A stretch of DNA of 64,000 nucleotides from Acanthochlamys bracteata (Eukaryota; Streptophyta; Magnoliopsida; Pandanales; Velloziaceae): NCBI GenBank assembly GCA_019914995.1, contig CM034145.1:930001-994000 (forward strand), in the 5' to 3' direction. Position 1 is the first letter of the stretch, and every line of letters begins with the position of its first letter. Below, one piece after another: positions 1 through 12,714 of the stretch. Both the position numbers and the translations under genes were made by a program. Under the pieces are notes generated by a model, which saw only the letters and a list, made by a program, of their open reading frames with translations, was not told the DNA's origin and ran no database searches.

Positions 1-62
1 GTAGACTAACAGTAACTATTTATGGACTGTCTGATTAGAAGCTCATCAAAATATTTTTATAT

Positions 63-64
63 TC

Positions 65-97
<33 letters not shown>
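63..97. repeat. (AAT)n microsatellite
   Basis: About eleven uninterrupted AAT units can be read directly. Non-coding. Confidence 0.9.
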
Positions 98-100
<3 letters not shown>

Positions 101-370
101 TAAGAAAATAACAAGTAAAAACTGAAAAAAAATAAAAGTAAATGTTAGCCAACAAATTTCAAAAAAAAAATTTTGAATTTGGTTTTCAACGATTATGAAC
201 TTTCTTGAGAAGACCAAGTTGACATTTGTTAAAATATTCAGGTCAAATTTTCTAGAAGGCAGATGGAGCTTTGAGTGGTTTGGTGCTGGAAGTACTGGAT
301 TGCAAGATGCATCCAACTATGCCAAATTTTACATGACCCTTTGACACTTGATATTGGTTGCAGGATTTAA

Positions 371-613
371 GGATGCGTTTGAGATCGTTTATAAAATAGA
401 ATTTTTTTAAAATAGAAAATATTTTTATTTTTTTAAAAAAGAAGTTTTATTTTTTTAATTTTTTAAAAATAATAAAAATATATAATAAAAAGATTTCATT
501 ACGAAAATTATTTTTACACTATTTAAATTTTTAAATAAATTTTTAAAATATTTAAAATATATATATTAAAAAATATGAAATGAAAAAAATTAAAAATAGT
601 ATTTGGTACGCAC
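371..613 (+). repeat. MITE-like family A, copy 1
   Basis: This is an AT-rich element of about 240 bp whose left end carries GCGTTTGAGAT and whose right end carries TTGGTACGC. The internal order of blocks (AAAATATTTTTATTT, ATTTCATTACG, AAATTTTTAAATAAATTTT, AATATGAAATG) is the same as in the copies near 14.3, 15.3, 27.4 and 31.0 kb. There is no coding capacity. It looks like a non-autonomous DNA transposon, but the superfamily is not assigned. Confidence 0.6.
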
Positions 614-1519
614 TAAATGTTTTTGTCTGCTCCCCATAAGTCTGTGTAATCTGTATTCTATATTCTACAAAATTGGCTTAAAATTTACGTTAAGCTAATA
701 GCGTCACTAGAAATGTTTTTCCTCTATCCACTTCAATTTTCACTTCATAAAACTCACTTATATATATTTGAAACACATCCTAAATATATTAAAAATAATA
801 AAAATAAATAATAATAAGATTTTATTATATATCATTTTTTATATTTTATAAAATTTTAAATAAATTTTATAACTTATTATATAAAATTTATTAAAAAAAT
901 ATAAATAAAAATTTGTTATAAAATGAAATACCAAACGATCCGGAAAACTAGCTAGTAAGAAACAGTGCAGAAAAATACGTAAACACTGTTTTCCCACATC
1001 AGGCAATTTGTTGGTGTTAACTCAAAGAGCCCTGCAAGATCTTCGAGAAAATTATTATTTTAACAAACAGAAGAATTTCTTTGAACGGTGTCCTTGTCGC
1101 AGTAATAACAAAATAATTTTCCGCTTGTTAATGTCTCTTTTGCTGAATCGATCGTTAGCTGTAATCTCAACCGTTGCTGCACTCAGCTGTCATTCTTTAT
1201 ACTCAAATTTCTGGTTGAAATACAGGTTTTTTTTTTCTGCAGAGCGTACAAATTTGCATCTATTCATTTCTTCAAAACAAAAAAAAAAAGCTTACAATAA
1301 TCTTTTAAAAAAAAGCACAAATTCATTCATTTCTTATATATATATGCGCAACATTGTTGAGAAATTAAAACAAAATAACTTCTCAAATGAACAGAAAAAA
1401 ATCCATTCTCTTCTAAATTTCAATCTACACAAACTCATTTCTCACTCAAAAAAAGAGGAAAAAAAAACCATTTGCCATTATGTTTCTTGACAGAAATTAA
1501 TCAATCAAAACTGTGCAGC

Positions 1520-2005
1520 TCAATCCAAATGCGAAGAATTCTGGAACGTAAACTCATTATAACCTTGCAAGAAACCATCAATCTCTTTAAAAAATAATCC
1601 AGTACTACTACTACTAATTGAATTATTATTATTATTATTATTCTCCCACAAACTCAACACTGATCCATGGTGATCAACAGATTCCTTCTTCACCATTAAC
1701 TGGTGATTTTCTTCTCTACTCAACAATGTTGAAGCTGAATTCTTCTTTAATTTCCCTTTGCTCGAAACAACTGGAGCACTATTACGCTTTGGTGTTGATG
1801 AAGAATTAGAAGGTTTACCTGTAAGCTTCTGCACTGTTTCTCTGAAATTTTCAGGGTCAATTTTGATTATCTCAGGAGCAAAGATGTGAATTATCCTGAT
1901 CTTCGGCGCCTTCAACTTCGCCACTGCATGAGAATTTTCGCGTATTATCTTTCTTTGCTGCTGCTTCTTTGCTGCTTCCATGAACTCCACTATACGGGGT
2001 GCCAT
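1520..2005 (-). CDS. VQ motif-containing protein
   Basis: An intronless gene of 161 residues. The start chosen is the ATG at 2005, giving MAPRIVEFME; the frame stays open further upstream but only from a non-ATG codon. The VQ core FRETVQKLTG lies at residues 54-63, preceded by PKIRIIHIFAPEIIKID, the arrangement seen in small plant VQ proteins of the VQ17/VQ25 type. VQ proteins are nuclear cofactors that bind WRKY factors or MAP kinase cascades through this motif; that role is family knowledge, not visible here. The middle is basic and Ser-rich, followed by an Asn run (about seven N) encoded by a trinucleotide repeat, and a C-terminal GLFFKEIDGFLQGYNEF block that may be a second conserved patch. 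Lack of introns fits the family. Confidence 0.9.
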   Translation of the reverse strand: MAPRIVEFMEAAKKQQQRKIIRENSHAVAKLKAPKIRIIHIFAPEIIKIDPENFRETVQKLTGKPSNSSSTPKRNSAPVVSSKGKLKKNSASTLLSREENHQLMVKKESVDHHGSVLSLWENNNNNNNSISSSSTGLFFKEIDGFLQGYNEFTFQNSSHLD

Positions 2006-2108
2006 CGAATTGAAGTACTTCACTTGCTTTTCTAGGGTTTGCAGCGAAGTTTCACAGAAAAATTTTAGAATGAGAGAACTTTGTGTTGAGCAAGAACTGA
2101 GTTTGATG

Positions 2109-2123
2109 TATATATATATATAT
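2109..2123 (-). promoter_or_regulatory. (TA)n tract, candidate TATA box of the VQ gene
   Basis: An alternating TA run lies about 105 bases upstream of the VQ start codon on minus. Position and composition fit a core promoter, but it is also a simple repeat. Confidence 0.4.
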
Positions 2124-2179
2124 TTTTTTCGGAGAGAAGTGGGAGAGAAGAAGGAATGAAATAAATTTGTTAACAATAG

Positions 2180-5100
2180 TGTTTTTGTTTTGTTTTGTTG
2201 AAGTCAATTGATTAAAAAACCTAAACTATATATTACAAAAAATAATAATAACAACAAATAATTGTGAAATTTAAGTATGTAGATCAGATTGTTAAATGTC
2301 TGTTTGAGAGTGCTTCTCAAGTACTCTTCTATTTTTAATTTAATTTTTTATTTAAAATTTTTTATAGATTATAATTTTTTTAAATTTAAAAAAATATAAA
2401 TTATCATACAATTTGTAATATATATATAATTTTTAGTTTTGTTAGAGTGAAAAACAAATTCATTTTTAAAAATAAAAAAACTTATTTTAAAAATTTTTTA
2501 TTTTAAGCAACCTACAACGACACCTAACTGTATTTTTGACAACTTATATAGAAAAAAAAACATGCAAACAAGTTCTTAATTAGTTTGATTTAATTTAAAG
2601 TAAACATCAATTAGGCCTTTTAATTATGTTTGAGCATGATGTGCTCCCCTATAATAATATAATAATTTTTGTTTGTAATACTAAAGAAATATTATAGTCA
2701 ATTAAAGACAACTATCAAGTAGAAAAAAATATTTTACATTATATACGCATCGATTTTCTAGTTAATTTGCAATAAAAGCTTTTTAAGTATTAAAAGTATT
2801 TCGTGTTTCTAAGTTATTATTTGAATTAATTTTGTAATTAGACCATATTCATTATGTTATTCATTTTATGAAATTAAACAAGTAACTTTTTTTTTTCTAT
2901 TGTGAAATTAGATGAAGATCCCTTTTAAAAATTATTTTGTTTCTACAATCCACACAGTTTTATGAAAAGAAAATTGAATTGCCAATAATAATAGAGAAGA
3001 TATACAAAAAATAAACATAAACAAAATAGTGCATTACAATTTTTTAGGACATTTATTTTAAAAATTTTACTTTGATAAATTTATTTGTTAGTAAATATTT
3101 TAAAAAATTTTAGGTTTTAGAAACTCACTTATGCGTAAGTAAATAAGCCTTTATTTTCTATAAAAATATTTTAATAACTTAAGAAAAGCCATAAATAAAT
3201 AAATTCTTAATTAATTACTTATAAAATTTATCAAGTAGAAGCCACCATGTCTTGATATCCACAAGCACAAACAGCTCCCACATACCAGGACAGCCACAAC
3301 CGTGTGGGTCCCACTAAATTATCTCTAAGTTATTCAAGATAATAAAATTAATTAATTAATTAATTAATTAATATCCAAGTTCATTATATAATATCTAACT
3401 GAGATTATTCCAAAAATTATTTAAAATTTATAAAGGAGTGAAAGAATATTCTCAATACATAGTTAGTAAAATTAACATGTCAACTATTATGCAAAATACT
3501 AATTCCAAGTATAATAAACAAGATACTTTTCATTTTTGTATACTATAAATAATTAATATTTCACTAATTATTTGATTTAAATAATTTTCTTTTATGAATG
3601 TTTAGTGGGCCAATGGGCTGGATTAAGGTAGGCCACTATACGGCCATGGAAGTTAAGATTCGAATCCAACAAGTACGTCAGAGCCCAGTTACGTGTTTTA
3701 TTATTTTGATAAATATATTTTATTATTTTGATTTTATAAAAATTAAAAAAATAATTAAAAAAAGTAGAATTTTTATATTTTTTAAAATTTTAAATAAATT
3801 CTATAATCTATTTGAAAATTTTTATTTATAAATATAAAATAAAATGAATAAGTTCAACAACCCCGCATGCATTATCATTCATGATTCATGTGGAATCGGT
3901 AATTTGTTTCATGAATTTTAATTGTTGGTATATAATTTTAATTTTCATAATCTTGTTTTCAAAATAAAATTGCTACAGATCTGTTTGATTTTGCTTACGA
4001 CTTCCATGATAATTTGATGCACAGAAATGGTGTAGAGAATCGAAACGGTTACTATTGTTCAAGTTATGGCTAAGGGCCAAATGTTTTATGTTTAAATATG
4101 TCTATCAAAGCCCAACCCAGATAATGATTTGAGTTTTAATTTTTGTTTCTCTTAAGTTTCAGTTAGGAAGCCCAACAACATATAGAGCAGCCCAATCCAA
4201 CTTATGCATTAAAGCCAATCATATATTTCTGCATTCAAAAATAAGTTTTTATTTAAAGAATTATTTTTTAATAAATTTGTATGTTCTTTTGTAATGATTT
4301 AGTTGTTTAACCTAGTTTTTGAATTGTTTTTTAAGAAATTACTTTTTAAAAAAAATTACTTTGTAAAAAATTTTAAAAGGAAACAAGGATGGAAAAAACA
4401 CTACAAATTAGCAGCCGGATAAAAAAAAGCAGCCGCATCTATTTTCCGTCGACATAAATAGCATCAATAACTTTAAGAATAAGAAATGAGATAATCACTA
4501 CATTAATTAAATTTAGAATTTCCAAAAAATTATGTATTTCAATTATTCGTGAAGCTAATAACTTCACATTTATTTTACTATTTAGTAATTCATTTAACTT
4601 TCAAAACTCTTCTTTTTACTTCTAATTCCAATCCATTTAAGATAAAATTAAATCATAATAACTAAATTCATTTTAAATCCAATTTTAAAAAAAACATTTA
4701 TTTTTTATTTAATATTTTCCACTTATATATAATTTATATTCGTATATTTAAACCACGTTTTTAATATACTATTAAATTTATGCTTGGATTAAAATTATTT
4801 TTTTTAAAGTAACAAACAGGAAAAGAATCTAAATTAATATTAATTAGAATATTAATGACACATACTTAAAAACCACAAGGTTGAAGTTTTAAATATTAGT
4901 TTAATTTATTTTTTAATATTTTTATATGAATGAAAATTACATATAGCTAATTTCTGGTAAACACAAGTGTCGATTGGCAGAACAGGGGTGACGCAGAAAA
5001 GTGTGGATCTTTTATTTCCCCCTTTTTCTCACGCTCGCTTTCTAAAGTCGTGGCCCGGCCCTCTCACACCTGAATAAACTCTCCCTAACTCCATTCAACT
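2180..5100. other. AT-rich spacer between VQ and citrate synthase genes
   Basis: No gene seen. It contains an (ATTA)n repeat at about 3344-3372 and several AGCCCA/TGGGCC motifs (3606-3619, 4109-4114, 4169-4174, 4189-4194). The right end, from about 4970, becomes GC- and pyrimidine-richer and is the likely citrate synthase promoter and leader. Confidence 0.6.
3344..3372. repeat. (ATTA)n microsatellite
   Basis: About seven tandem ATTA units can be read directly. Confidence 0.85.
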
Positions 5101-5284
5101 TTCTTTTCTCTTTCGCTTTTTATTCTCTCTCGAAAAATTTTCATTTGTCCACAACAGGTAAATCGAATCGAATCAAAGCGTTTAGAATCGAGATTGCTTA
5201 CTGTTTTTTGTTTATCTGACAATATGTGCTTGTTTTTTTCTCTCTAATTTTTTTGGGTTTTGTTTGATTTCGTAAGGTTTGAGA

Positions 5285-8200
5285 ATGGGGTTTCTGAGGA
5301 GTGTTACTGCGCTATCTAAGCTCCGCTCTCGTCTCGTAAGTACATATATCATGTTTTCAATGTTGATCTTATAGATGATTTTGGTTTTTTAAGTTTGTTA
5401 TTTATTGTTGTTGTTTATTGAATGAGTTTAAATGAATTGACTGATAGGCACAGCAAGGGACGACGTTGGGATCGGTTCGATGGTTGCAACTTCAGAGTGG
5501 ATCGGATCTCGTAAGTACAGTAGTAAAACAAAACTTTTTTCATAAAGAAAATTTATCACGTTCATTATTATGTCAGGTTGTGTGAATATCTGCTTGTTTC
5601 ATATTATGCGTTACTAGTTTTACTTCGGAGGATTACATATGGGAATTTCTTATATGATTTGCATGATTTATTTTCTTCAGGATCTGCGATCTCACTTCAA
5701 GGAAATGATTCCGGAGCAACGAGTTAGTTCTCTGTCTTTTTTTCCTGCTCATTCTGGGTTTAAGTTTTAGCATTTGTTTTATATGTGAAGAAGCATGCTG
5801 GCCTTTTCATTATGTGAACATTCTCTATTTATATGAATAAGTGCGAGAACTGAGATAGGAATGCTAGAAGAGTTCTAATGCCATATAATGATCATATCAA
5901 TTCTCCTAAGTTATTCTAGCTTTACTAGCTTGCTCTCTTTTTTTTCTTGTGATATAAGCTTTACATGAATTTTAAGGTTTATCGCTTCTTGGTGGTGGCT
6001 TCATGTACCTTATTTAATTGGTTGTTTGTCACATTTATGAATTAGAATGTTTTTAAATGATAGTTGCATTTTGCTGAAATATGCATCTAATTCGGGAAAG
6101 GAGAGATCTGTGATAAGCATGTTGATGGTTCAAATCATTTATAGTTTAAAAAAATCCTTCAGGAAAATAGACTAGCTTATATGTTTTCGAGAACTGTTCC
6201 TTTTGTTTTTCTATGTGTCTTCCTAATATTTCAGGATCGTCTAAAGAAGATTAAGTCAGAGCATGGAAATGTACATATTGGAAACATAACCATTGATCAG
6301 GTATGTCTTATGATCTCGTCTGCAATGCGCACAAGACTAGTGCTCGATCTTGATATCTCTCATATTTTACTTTTAAATACATGCATTCCCTACTTCTAAA
6401 GTGCAGCAGTGACTTAAAATTGTGCTAATTGTCGCCTTTTAGGTTGTTAGTGGAATGAGAGGGATGCCTGCATTGATATGGGACTCTTCGGTGGTAGATC
6501 CTGATGAGGTAGCCCCTTTGTCGTTGTTTCTTCATTTACGTCGGTGATATGTTAGTAGTCTTCTACTGACTGGCACATGTAATTACACTTTCAGGGTATC
6601 CGTTTCAGAGGGCTCTCTATTCCTGAATGCCAAAAGGTGTTGCCTGGTGCATATCCTGGTGGAGAACCACTTCCTGAAGCTATTTTTTGGCTTCTTTTAA
6701 CTGGAAAGGTCAGAAAAGTGCTAGAAACTTGTTATCTAAGTCAAATTATGGTGGCTGCTACTTAAATGAGAGTTGATACTTAATTGTAGACCATGTAGTC
6801 ATCAAACTTATATGCTGAAATAGTTTGCAGAACTATTCAAGCAGTAGACAATATACCGGCTGTGCCTGGGTGGAAAATAGTTAAGCCGTACTCTCTGATG
6901 GATAAGTTTTGATTATTTCGCCTCGGTAATTAGTGGAAGAACTAGTTAAAAGTAAAAAATTAATGTTTTTGAGAAATTGAGGCGGACAATTGTTCCATTA
7001 ACTTTTGAGATGCAAGTGATTGAAAATAAATGCGTTTTCTGACAGTACAAGCTCTTATATGATTTGGGGATTAGTTCATGATTTTGTTTCCTTCCATAGT
7101 TTGCTCGTCCTGTATCCCCAAGGCTGTTTTCTTTATTCTACTGATCTATAAACTTTGTAGATGTTAATTCAGTCTATTTATTTTTATAAGGTAACAAGCG
7201 TTTGGGTCAGAATTTTCTTAACAGATGATCATAATGTAGGTGCCTACTAAAGAACAAACTGATGCATTATCCAAGGAGCTGCAAGACCGTTCAAAAGTTC
7301 CAGGTAATGCAGTAACTCATGGCATAGGATTGTTGAAGCCAGAAATGTTTCTTTGCCGATGGATAAGGTAGCTTAACTATAAATGTGCAACCTGTGTTGA
7401 TAAAATAATGAGTAATACTGTGGGTACTGTTTTTAGTACTCCCTTGTGTATACTTTTATTGTATAGTACGGTAGGGATGAAATGTGATAAACTGCCTTGA
7501 GATGCATTTTTGTGATAGGCGTACACAAAGGAGTACTCAAGTGAGTAACGATAGTTGTATGCTAACTAATCTCTGAAAGGAGGCATTCTCTTGAGATGCA
7601 TTCACTGATTCTCCTTGAAGCATAAAGTTGCACAGGGACATGCCTTCGTTTTGCAATAGAGAAAGTTTGTAGATCTTCTGGTACTTGATAAGCTGTAAAG
7701 TAATTTTTTGTCTGCGTGCCAATATCAATGTGCTAAAATTTACGTGTTTGCTCTTATTTTGCGGTAGAGCAAATTTAAGATGTTCTTAGTACATAGAAGC
7801 TACAAAGTATCTTTTGTCAACATGCTCAATATCAATGTGTTAACTTCTGTAGTTCTTTCTTTCTACAACTGACTGTTGCCTTTTCTTAGTATTTATCTTC
7901 ACCTGCATGCTTTATTGCAGACATTGTGATAACCACCATTTCTGTTATAGTAGTCCTGCATTTGTCTACTCGAACTTGTTTTCTAACTTCGTGTCCCTTT
8001 TTTTTGTTGGAATTTACTTTCTTGAAAGCAGTTTTAGTAAATTATGATGTTTTCTTTGTGCTAGTTTTCTCATTTACTATGCAGTTAAGAGGGCTTGTTC
8101 TCTATTGCTATCATTCTATGATAGCTTAACGTATTTGCTTGCAACTATTTCATCTTTACTTTATCCAAGATCTACTTCTTAGATTACTGATTTGGGAAAT

Positions 8201-11200
8201 ATCATGAAAAACTGTTGAAGCTGTATCTTTGAACATATCTCTGAACATAGTTGGCTTCTTGGTGCAGATCATGTCTACAAAGCGATTGATAGTCTTCCAG
8301 TGAATGCTCATCCAATGACACAATTTACTACTGGAGTCATGGCACTGCAGGTTTGTTGAGTTTATCATTGTGAAGACTATTGAGGTTTCTCTGCGTATTG
8401 TGCAATAAGTAAATGTTGCTTCTTGACAATTGCCTTGATCTCATTATTGCGAAACTTCTTTTCGCAAATAACATATTCTAAACATGTCACATTTTAAAAA
8501 TTGTTTATAAAGGTGCCTGTAGTTATAAACTACATACTTATGTGAAAATTGTATGACTACTATTTTGTACATTAGCTTTTGCTGACTCTTTCTTTTTAAC
8601 TTTATATCCAGACTGAGAGTGAATTTCAGAAGGCATATGAAAAAGGAATATCCAAAGACAAGTAGCGTTCGCTCACCTTGACTCTAATGATATTTACAAG
8701 CTTTTGATACTATAGTGACATGCACAATACTATTTGCAGGTTCTGGGAACCTACATATGAAGACTGTCTTAACATAATTGCTCGAGTTCCACCAGTGGCA
8801 GCTTATGTTTACCGCAGGCAAGTACATAGAGCCATCCTTCATTTTTGCATAAGCTAGCGATTATTGTCATGTTTTCTATGCTCGATATAAAAGAATCTGA
8901 AAGGGTTTTAATATAATATAGTAATATCTATTTTGCTGATAAATGTATACATCTTGTATTTTATCTCATACTATTTTGTCCTTTTTTGTTTGTCCATATG
9001 TGCTTTTGACGTGTTCTTAAAGGTTTGTCATAAAATGGCATTTAGTTTTTAAGACATGTCCACTCTTTCTAACACAGATATTCCATACACGTGCTAATTT
9101 CTGTAGAACTCTTATGAATTGGGAACACCTGTCCATACTGAACTCAATGCTCTTCCTTTTCTAGGCCATTTACACAAAAAACTGCATGTATTCATGTAGT
9201 TAAGGCTCTCTTGAGATATGAGCTGGTTTATCTGATGACTGTTCTCTTGTTTTGCAGAATGTACAAGGGTGCAAAATACATAGATGCTGATACTTCCCTT
9301 GATTATGGTGCGAGCTTCTCTCACATGCTTGGATATGATGATCCAAAGATGCACGAACTGATGAGGCTTTACCTAACCATTCACAGGTTTGAGTTTATTT
9401 GGACTACTCGTCTCTTTTGTGGAATTCCTTAGCTCATATGACTTTACCATTAATTGTTGCATCAGCATGTTTTTCCAGTGATCATGAAGGTGGAAATGTT
9501 AGTTCGCACACAGCTCATCTGGTGAGTGATACTTAGTTAGAAATTTTGCTTTTGCATCATGTTTCATCTTTGAGACAAAGGAAACTATTGTTTTGATTAT
9601 GTTACTTTTGCTCTCTAACATATTATTCGCTCTTTCTAGGTTGCTAGTCCGCTTTCAGATCCTTACCTTGCATTTGCGGCTGCATTGAATGGTTTGGCTG
9701 GTCCACTTCATGGCTTAGCCAATCAGGTAAGCCATAAGTTTGAGCATTCAAATATTTAAAAAATTTTTATATCTCAAAAATCAATAATGCCTATCAGTCT
9801 ATGTACTTTGATATATTATTTTTCAGTCTACATTACTTTTGTTCTGCAGCTTTATACTTTGATTATACTTCTCTTTAAGTCTAGATGACTATGATGCTGC
9901 AGCTTTATCTAAATATTAAAGCAATTTGATACCCGATTACTTATTAACAATAATTTTCTTGACCTCAGAATTCTTTAAATTAACATTTATGTCCCAAAGC
10001 AAAAGGTCTCCATAGGTTAGTTGTCTGAAGTCATAGGTGTTTGTAGTAGGTTTATTTTCTGTAGGCCCTGGTAATGGTTGGTGCCACCAAGCTTGTTGCT
10101 TATCAACAATGGGAAGTAATTAATGACTGTTGTGTGTGAGCTGGCTGTTTATTATCTAGTAACTGCGGCTGCTGGTTTTTGTTGAGGTGTCAACAATAGT
10201 AATGGATCGTCAATGTAGGTGCAGTGGCCGAGTGTCTGAGGACGGTGCATGTGGGGAACGATGGTGACTGGTGAATGGTAATGGATTATGTTGATCGTCG
10301 GTTGCTATTGTAATAAGACTTTACATTGCCGAAAGAAGGCTGGTGTAAAGATTTCTAAATTTTATTTCTAAAAAATTGACTTAATAAGAATTTATTTGTA
10401 ATTCTTGTATTTGTTTCCTATGGGTTCCATCTTTTATAATGAAATCGATTCTTATTTTGATGGATATCTTGTTTACTAGATTCAGCCAACTCATTATCTC
10501 TCTTCAATTGACAGGAAGTGTTGCGGTGGCTCATATCTGTGGTTGAGGAGTGTGGAGAAAATGCATCTGCTGACCAGATAAAGGACTATGTTTGGAGAAC
10601 ACTGAACAGTGGAAAGGTATAGGTGTGATAGCATGGTTTTTTTTGGGGATTAATTTGTGCTAACATGCTCTGTTTTGTTGGGATAAATTTTGCTTTTGAC
10701 AATTCCACTTATTAGACCTTGTTTTTGTTTAGAGTGCTTCTTATTAGGGGGCTAGCATGAATAAGTTATTGATGCGAAAAACTTATTTTCTGTCCATATA
10801 TTAGTTTGACAAACTGTCCTATTATGTTTCTCTGCACCGCTTTTTATGGACTGCGTACCGTTTTGAGTAGTGGAAAACAAGGGGGTCTCCTTGGAATTGA
10901 GCATTACATTAGACATTATCTTAAATAAAAAGTTCTGAAGGAACACTGGCCGCATTTTGATTCGTAGCCATCCTTCTTTTCTGCATGGTTATGAAATTAG
11001 CGAAGTCTCATCTTGTCTTTCTTCTGCATTTACTTACTTCAGCTTTTCCTGACAAGATTTTGCTTCTTGGAAACAAAATTTCACCTTTATTACTTGCCTT
11101 TAAGTAAGCTTACAGTTTAGTTTCAGGTCTACCCTAATTTTCTTGCAACTTCAGAAATTGCGAGTATATTTGCACACACCAGGATTTGTAAAGTCTTCTG

Positions 11201-12714
11201 AACATTTTGTCCAGGTTGTTCCTGGATTTGGGCATGGTGTGCTGCGCAAGACTGACCCAAGATATACAGCCTTCAGAGAGTTTTCTTTGAAACACTTACC
11301 TGATGATCCACTATTCCAGCTGGTCTTTAGTCTTTTTTATATCGACTCTGCTTTTCCTGTCACCAGCTATTAGAAAATTGCTGTCTCAACATTCTATTTT
11401 TGGCAGGTCTCAAAGCTTTATGACATTGTTCCACCAATCTTGTTAGGTCTTGGAAAGGTATTTCTTGTGTTTATCCGCCTGCCTTACTTCCAAGCAAAGC
11501 TGTAATTGAATAAAGATATGATGTGAGACTTTTTAGTCAACCTGTAGGCAGTTGCTGATACTTAAATAGTCTGATTTCTTCTAGTACGAAGAGCAATTGT
11601 ATCCACTGACATCTCTTTTCTTATTACTATCTTGCCAAATCTAAGCTAGGGGCAATTGTGTTGAATATTCTGCTTTCTAGAAAGATAAACTTGAGGGTCT
11701 TAAGATATCCTAATTGTCTGCGACGAGGACGTGAAACATTTTAATGTTAGTTGAAGTTCCTAGTTATATGTCATTCTTTTATGCTCCACTTGTATTTACT
11801 AGTATGCTTTGTATCTTGATACTTGTATCCATTTTGAAAATGCATGTCAGTCATCTGGGAAGTTACTGCTCAGAAATTTACTCCAATGATTTGATACAAT
11901 GACCTTTCCAATTAATGGCAATACCAGTTCCTCAAAAAAAAAAAAAATGATGATATACAATGACCATGCACTATATGGAAGCACTATGTTAATTAGCGTA
12001 CATGAGCTTTCCATTTATTATATTTTATGCTTGCTGAAATGGGAAGATCTTTGTCTGCAGGTGAAGAACCCATGGCCCAATGTTGACGCTCACAGTGGCG
12101 TTGTGCTGAGCCATTTCGGTCTTTCAGAAGCAAAGTAGTCTCTTCACTATAATTAATAGTAGTTAGATGCCTTTTATTCGACGTCAAAACATGCTCTATG
12201 TTTTCTTATATGTATTGCAAGTAACTGATTGACATGTTGTTGTGTGTAGATATTTCACTGTTCTTTTTGGAGTCTCCAGAAGTATGGGTGTTGGTTCACA
12301 GGTTTCTATCTACCTTCACTCCTAATTCTTGGTATTTTGTTAAAGGTCTACACATCTTATTTATGGATCATAAAAAGTTACAGAACTATCAAATTGTTGA
12401 GAGTATATGTGTATTACTTGACTGGACTTCGTTTAAAATTTTCACTTTATGAGATCATACTATTGGCCTATTGCTGTAAGCATCTTGTCTTGGTTAAATA
12501 TCCTCCATAAATATGTGCAATGATTTCATGTAGTCCATTGAGTTACTGCATAATGAATTATTTGCATTATTTTCATTACATGGGTGCGTGAATTTTCATG
12601 TTTTCTATTTTGCAGTTGATATGGGACCGTGCTCTTGGGCTTCCACTCGAACGGCCAAAAAGTGTCACATTTGATATGCTGGAAAGCTATGCCAAGAAAG
12701 CTGGCTCTGCTTGA
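5285..12714 (+). CDS. CSY4: Citrate synthase, mitochondrial
   Basis: Condenses acetyl-CoA with oxaloacetate to citrate, the entry step of the TCA cycle in the mitochondrial matrix. Coding exons: 5285-5335, 5448-5510, 5681-5722, 6235-6300, 6443-6508, 6595-6708, 7240-7303, 8268-8350, 8612-8661, 8740-8817, 9258-9386, 9479-9521, 9640-9726, 10515-10616, 11215-11322, 11407-11457, 12061-12134, 12250-12301, 12616-12714. They join in phase to 473 residues, the usual length of the plant mitochondrial enzyme. The N-terminus ([17 protein letters not shown]) is Arg/Ser-rich like a mitochondrial presequence. The active-site regions are present: [12 protein letters not shown] (from residue 269), [15 protein letters not shown] (His 353) and NVDAHSG (Asp 408). 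The intron after 8817 starts with GC (CAG|GCAAGT) instead of GT. A 5' UTR intron is possible between the CAACAG at about 5157 and the ATG. A possible poly(A) signal AATAAA sits at 12732-12737. Confidence 0.97.

Larger units (their letters stand above)
1..1519. other. AT-rich gene-free stretch left of the VQ gene
   Basis: No gene is supported here. The stretch holds an (AAT)n microsatellite near 63-97, one copy of MITE-like family A (371-613) and a weaker related AT-rich block (about 755-945). A long open frame on plus at 1008-1490 is A-rich, begins at TTG rather than ATG, and overlaps the presumed 3' UTR of the VQ gene, so I do not call it. A short open block on minus at about 230-313 follows a possible splice acceptor but resembles no protein I know. 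Confidence 0.6.

Noticed and set aside
35-313. Open block on minus after a possible acceptor (LDASCNPVLPAPNHSKLH)
   Set aside because: The first 25 residues look protein-like, but the rest becomes poly-Phe/Ile from simple repeats, and no partner exon or family was recognised.
990-1003. TTCCCACATCAGG resembling a plant snRNA upstream element
   Set aside because: The consensus is imperfect, there is no TATA at the required distance and no snRNA sequence follows.
1008-1490. Long open frame of about 160 codons on plus
   Set aside because: It starts at TTG, is Lys/Asn/Phe-rich as expected from A/T-rich DNA, matches no family I know, and runs antisense into the VQ gene's 3' side.
3640-3670. tRNA T-loop-like GATTCGAATCC
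   Set aside because: No A box, no acceptor stem and no cloverleaf around it.
11143-11373. Extended frame upstream of the citrate synthase exon at 11215
   Set aside because: It is intron sequence read through; the acceptor at 11214 and the protein family fix the exon start.
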